Part shown: in pieces, positions 62,801 through 64,000 of the stretch | Layout: each line of letters opens with the position of its first letter | How positions within the stretch are numbered: the stretch's first letter is position 1 | Assembly (NCBI RefSeq): GCF_001625695.1 | Contig: NZ_AUXY01000133.1 | Span: 186,001-250,000 of the forward strand | Reading direction: 5' to 3' | DNA length: 64,000 nt | Source of the DNA: Pseudoalteromonas luteoviolacea H33-S | GTDB lineage: Bacteria > Pseudomonadota > Gammaproteobacteria > Enterobacterales > Alteromonadaceae | Position numbers and translations under genes: made by a program | The notes under the pieces: generated by a model | What the model was told of the DNA's origin: nothing | Database searches by the model: none | Seen by the model: only the letters and a program-made list of their open reading frames with translations

Positions 62801-64000
62801 TCGATGTGGGAGAAGATGCCTGCTTTAGAAAAGACCTAGCTGTTAATGGACGAGTGGAAGTGGACGACAGTCTGCACGTTAATGAATACGCAAGCTTTAG
62901 AAGCAACGTGAACATATACGGCACGTCAGAGCTACAAGGCGAAACAAGAATTGGTTTGGCAATGCATGCCTCTGATGAGGAAGCGTCAACCACACGCCGC
63001 AGTGCGCAACTGAGTGTCGATCAAAATCACTTTGAGTATGGCCTGGCGATTTATCACAAAGGCGTTAACCCGATTGTATTCAAAGATGGCAAAGTGGGGA
63101 TCCGCAATGCACAGCCAGAAGCAGAGCTGGATATTCTAGGGGATATTAAGGTTGAAGGGGATATCGAGCTCAATGGGGTGCTACGCGGTACTGGTCTACT
63201 TGAGTGCTTAGATGGTGCGAAAATTTTAGGGGATGTTGAACTGCGCTCAGATTTAACTGTTTATGATGACGCGCTGTTCAAAGACACGGTGACTATCGAA
63301 GGCCTGACAACGATTGAGCGTAAATTAAACCTGCTGGCCGATGCTGATTTTGCAAAGAGCTTACACCTAGGTGAAGAGTTGACGGTTCGAGGCAATGCGT
63401 TCTTCAAAGAAGCGGTTCATTTTGATAAAGACACGACAGTACGTGGCAGCTTAGTGGTTGAAGGACTAGATGCAGCAAATCAAGTTGTGTTTAAGCCGCA
63501 TGTGGATATCCATAGCCACTTAGCAGTAAAAGGGGAAGCAAACTTTGGCAGTGATACCCATGTAAAAGGCAATTCTTTCGTTAGTGGCTCAGTACAAGCA
63601 GCCAAATTAGTCACAGAGCACAGCCTCAAAGTTGGTGAATCTCATAATGACAGCGCCATGGTGGCAGTAAACACCAGTGAAGGTGAATCAGCGCTTGATA
63701 TCGCGGTGCGTGGAAAGTCTGAGCTTGTTGTTGATGGCAATACGAATGTGGGTATTGGTTGTAAAGCACCTGAGCACAAACTAGATGTACGTGGCGACGT
63801 TCGAGTATCGGACACATTGACTGTTGAAGGTGATTTATTGCTTGAAAGCAGGCTTCATTTACAGCAAGGCGCAGAGATTTTTGGTGATTGTGCTGTACAA
63901 GGTCAAATTGCACCGGCGCAATTGCAGCTTCCTGAAGGGCCGCATATTGAGGCGATATCTCCAGATTGTGAGCTTGGCGGTGAAATGGCATCTGACAACG
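59878..64000 (+). CDS. Giant fibre protein, partial at the window end
   Basis: The frame starts with the ATG overlapping the Afp12-like stop and stays open to the last base, so at least 1374 residues are present. The first ~50 residues contain LIEKFDDLKTPTGDDF, similar to the N-termini of the S74 fibre and the tail-collar protein. The rest is made of many short beta repeats (patterns such as VNVAGNVQ, LDVRGDV) with phage-fibre turn motifs of the GVGT.VPRARFHV and VGIG..APEHKLDV type. No stop codon is seen. By position it is the Afp13-like host-binding fibre of the system. Confidence 0.82.
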   Translation, partial: MNKVSDQEVLVECDQTSIVTKRSRAELIEKFDDLKTPTGDDFESLIRSGFNQVDDPIAVVKNADTQEIAITSPLTVSPDGETECFRVDTDAVKISHDVVVSASDSESNVLTADAQSVSIYDKVEVLPEAEEVLRVTGSAKLTQGIKSQTADINQHLRAGALSVSKGTIKTLEAGLDDDDNPKVTAYGDVEVNADVNVAGNVQAHSISVTNDISMSGNTSTQMLSVEERTMLLGELSAQNAIFAGHVEAPMLGVGLDENSTLAKLHIGKRSSDTSDLFRVDDLNQDNTPFIINPEGKVGVGTSVPRARFHVADSVLVGQDKDHPHIALNEDGHAHFSGTVRIEQVADVAGNLNVESDAHIDGVLSIGAESPNAKVDIQAGSGDLLNIGDGNTNLVKVTNMPLSGEQSINMFAHTYIADDLTAAGQVNAQTAQIAATLTAGSTELNDLTISQDAQINGQTRTRQLQVGETPSTPVQTDAGALINTTLDVKDHATFNSIHASDSIITDTQLSAREGVVKDNLTVGEQAVNSAATLTVKSTAVNEPSLLVADKEGNPLLRIDNDQAVMGSAAQDQTLTVKGNIITPELTVSDEATIHQADVSEHVVIASSALQSDWTTGAKLGVLAHNGQPQSVDISYFDGLNTTSVINATGKQIGLFQSSPQQSLHVGENALFDKDITALKGVYVANESSEFGGFSASLMHTQVGSEQKSANFDVYGNSQLFGEFSIVENEHVAVNFASSQLALTQLSETPVFKITNPAQDAEILAAAGQLAINQAIPTDGVNFAVTGLANITGQLAIKDTGTALTVDGKSKLMGHAELKNGMHVSVTNNSGDVQRAALFVAGQSQLEGELLVSDDVHLDADLIVDGNSDIKSNLQVGRSTQLGENLSVAGEHYAGGSVEIEGTEGRDALTVNNDASFRTDVNVAGNLSLAPYQATARVHICETDQQALRIDDPSGAAQLVFSHGNLGLGVERPDYILDVGEDACFRKDLAVNGRVEVDDSLHVNEYASFRSNVNIYGTSELQGETRIGLAMHASDEEASTTRRSAQLSVDQNHFEYGLAIYHKGVNPIVFKDGKVGIRNAQPEAELDILGDIKVEGDIELNGVLRGTGLLECLDGAKILGDVELRSDLTVYDDALFKDTVTIEGLTTIERKLNLLADADFAKSLHLGEELTVRGNAFFKEAVHFDKDTTVRGSLVVEGLDAANQVVFKPHVDIHSHLAVKGEANFGSDTHVKGNSFVSGSVQAAKLVTEHSLKVGESHNDSAMVAVNTSEGESALDIAVRGKSELVVDGNTNVGIGCKAPEHKLDVRGDVRVSDTLTVEGDLLLESRLHLQQGAEIFGDCAVQGQIAPAQLQLPEGPHIEAISPDCELGGEMASDN

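Noticed and set aside
60480..63991. Several minus-strand frames in the giant fibre region
   Set aside because: They lie opposite a continuous plus-strand frame with typical fibre motifs and are Ser/Ala-rich shadows.
1..64000. CRISPR arrays, tRNA or rRNA genes, prophage capsid or integrase genes
   Set aside because: I saw no regularly spaced repeats, no tRNA cloverleaf at gene borders and no head, portal or integrase motif; the phage-like parts are tail-type only, as expected for an eCIS.

Overview
The window looks like a chromosome segment of a marine gammaproteobacterium of the genus Pseudoalteromonas, most probably P. luteoviolacea or a close relative. The reasons are the moderately AT-rich DNA, the gltA / sdhCDAB-sucABCD arrangement, and above all a contractile injection locus whose gene order and two recognisable cargo proteins match what I know of the MAC (metamorphosis-associated contractile structure) locus of P. 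luteoviolacea. The species call is inference from remembered knowledge, not from a database search.

Region 1 (1-11690) is core metabolism. Citrate synthase (gltA, minus strand) diverges from sdhCDAB, sucAB and sucCD, which together give the citrate-to-succinate and succinate-to-fumarate steps of the TCA cycle. Strong hairpin terminators separate sdhB from sucA, sucB from sucC, and close sucD. SucB carries two lipoyl domains.

Region 2 (11691-20650) is a junction and accessory zone. It holds a truncated IS3-type element flanked by a 30-bp direct repeat of its own left end, a putative lipoprotein, a four-helix membrane protein, a TPR / degenerate-GGDEF membrane protein, an internally duplicated protein of unknown function on the minus strand, and a condensation-domain-like acyltransferase.

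Region 3 (20900-40445) is the first half of the contractile injection system (eCIS). It has an ECF-type sigma factor, an RfaH/NusG-like antiterminator, a small hydrophobic peptide, the Afp15-like AAA ATPase, the Afp16-like tail terminator and a series of fibre or collar proteins, two of which share an N-terminal motif. A methyltransferase-like/TPR/GNAT fusion follows. Next comes a six-gene cargo block: four small unknown proteins (one papain/NlpC-like), a Pne1-like nuclease and a Mif1-like 944-residue effector.

Region 4 (40446-47341) interrupts the system with genes on both strands: a secreted tail-collar-like protein, a zinc-ribbon membrane protein, a secreted protein of unknown function, a FecR-domain protein, an RpfF-like crotonase, an SGNH hydrolase and a small protein of unknown function.

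Region 5 (47342-64000) is the structural half: one sheath, two tube proteins, an Afp6-like small protein, the LysM Afp7-like protein, a VgrG-like spike (Afp8), a gp25-like wedge (Afp9), Afp11- and Afp12-like baseplate proteins and a very large fibre protein that runs off the window. A shared 13-base sequence resembling the RfaH ops element lies just upstream of both the RfaH-like gene and the sheath gene. It suggests that one antitermination circuit controls the two halves.
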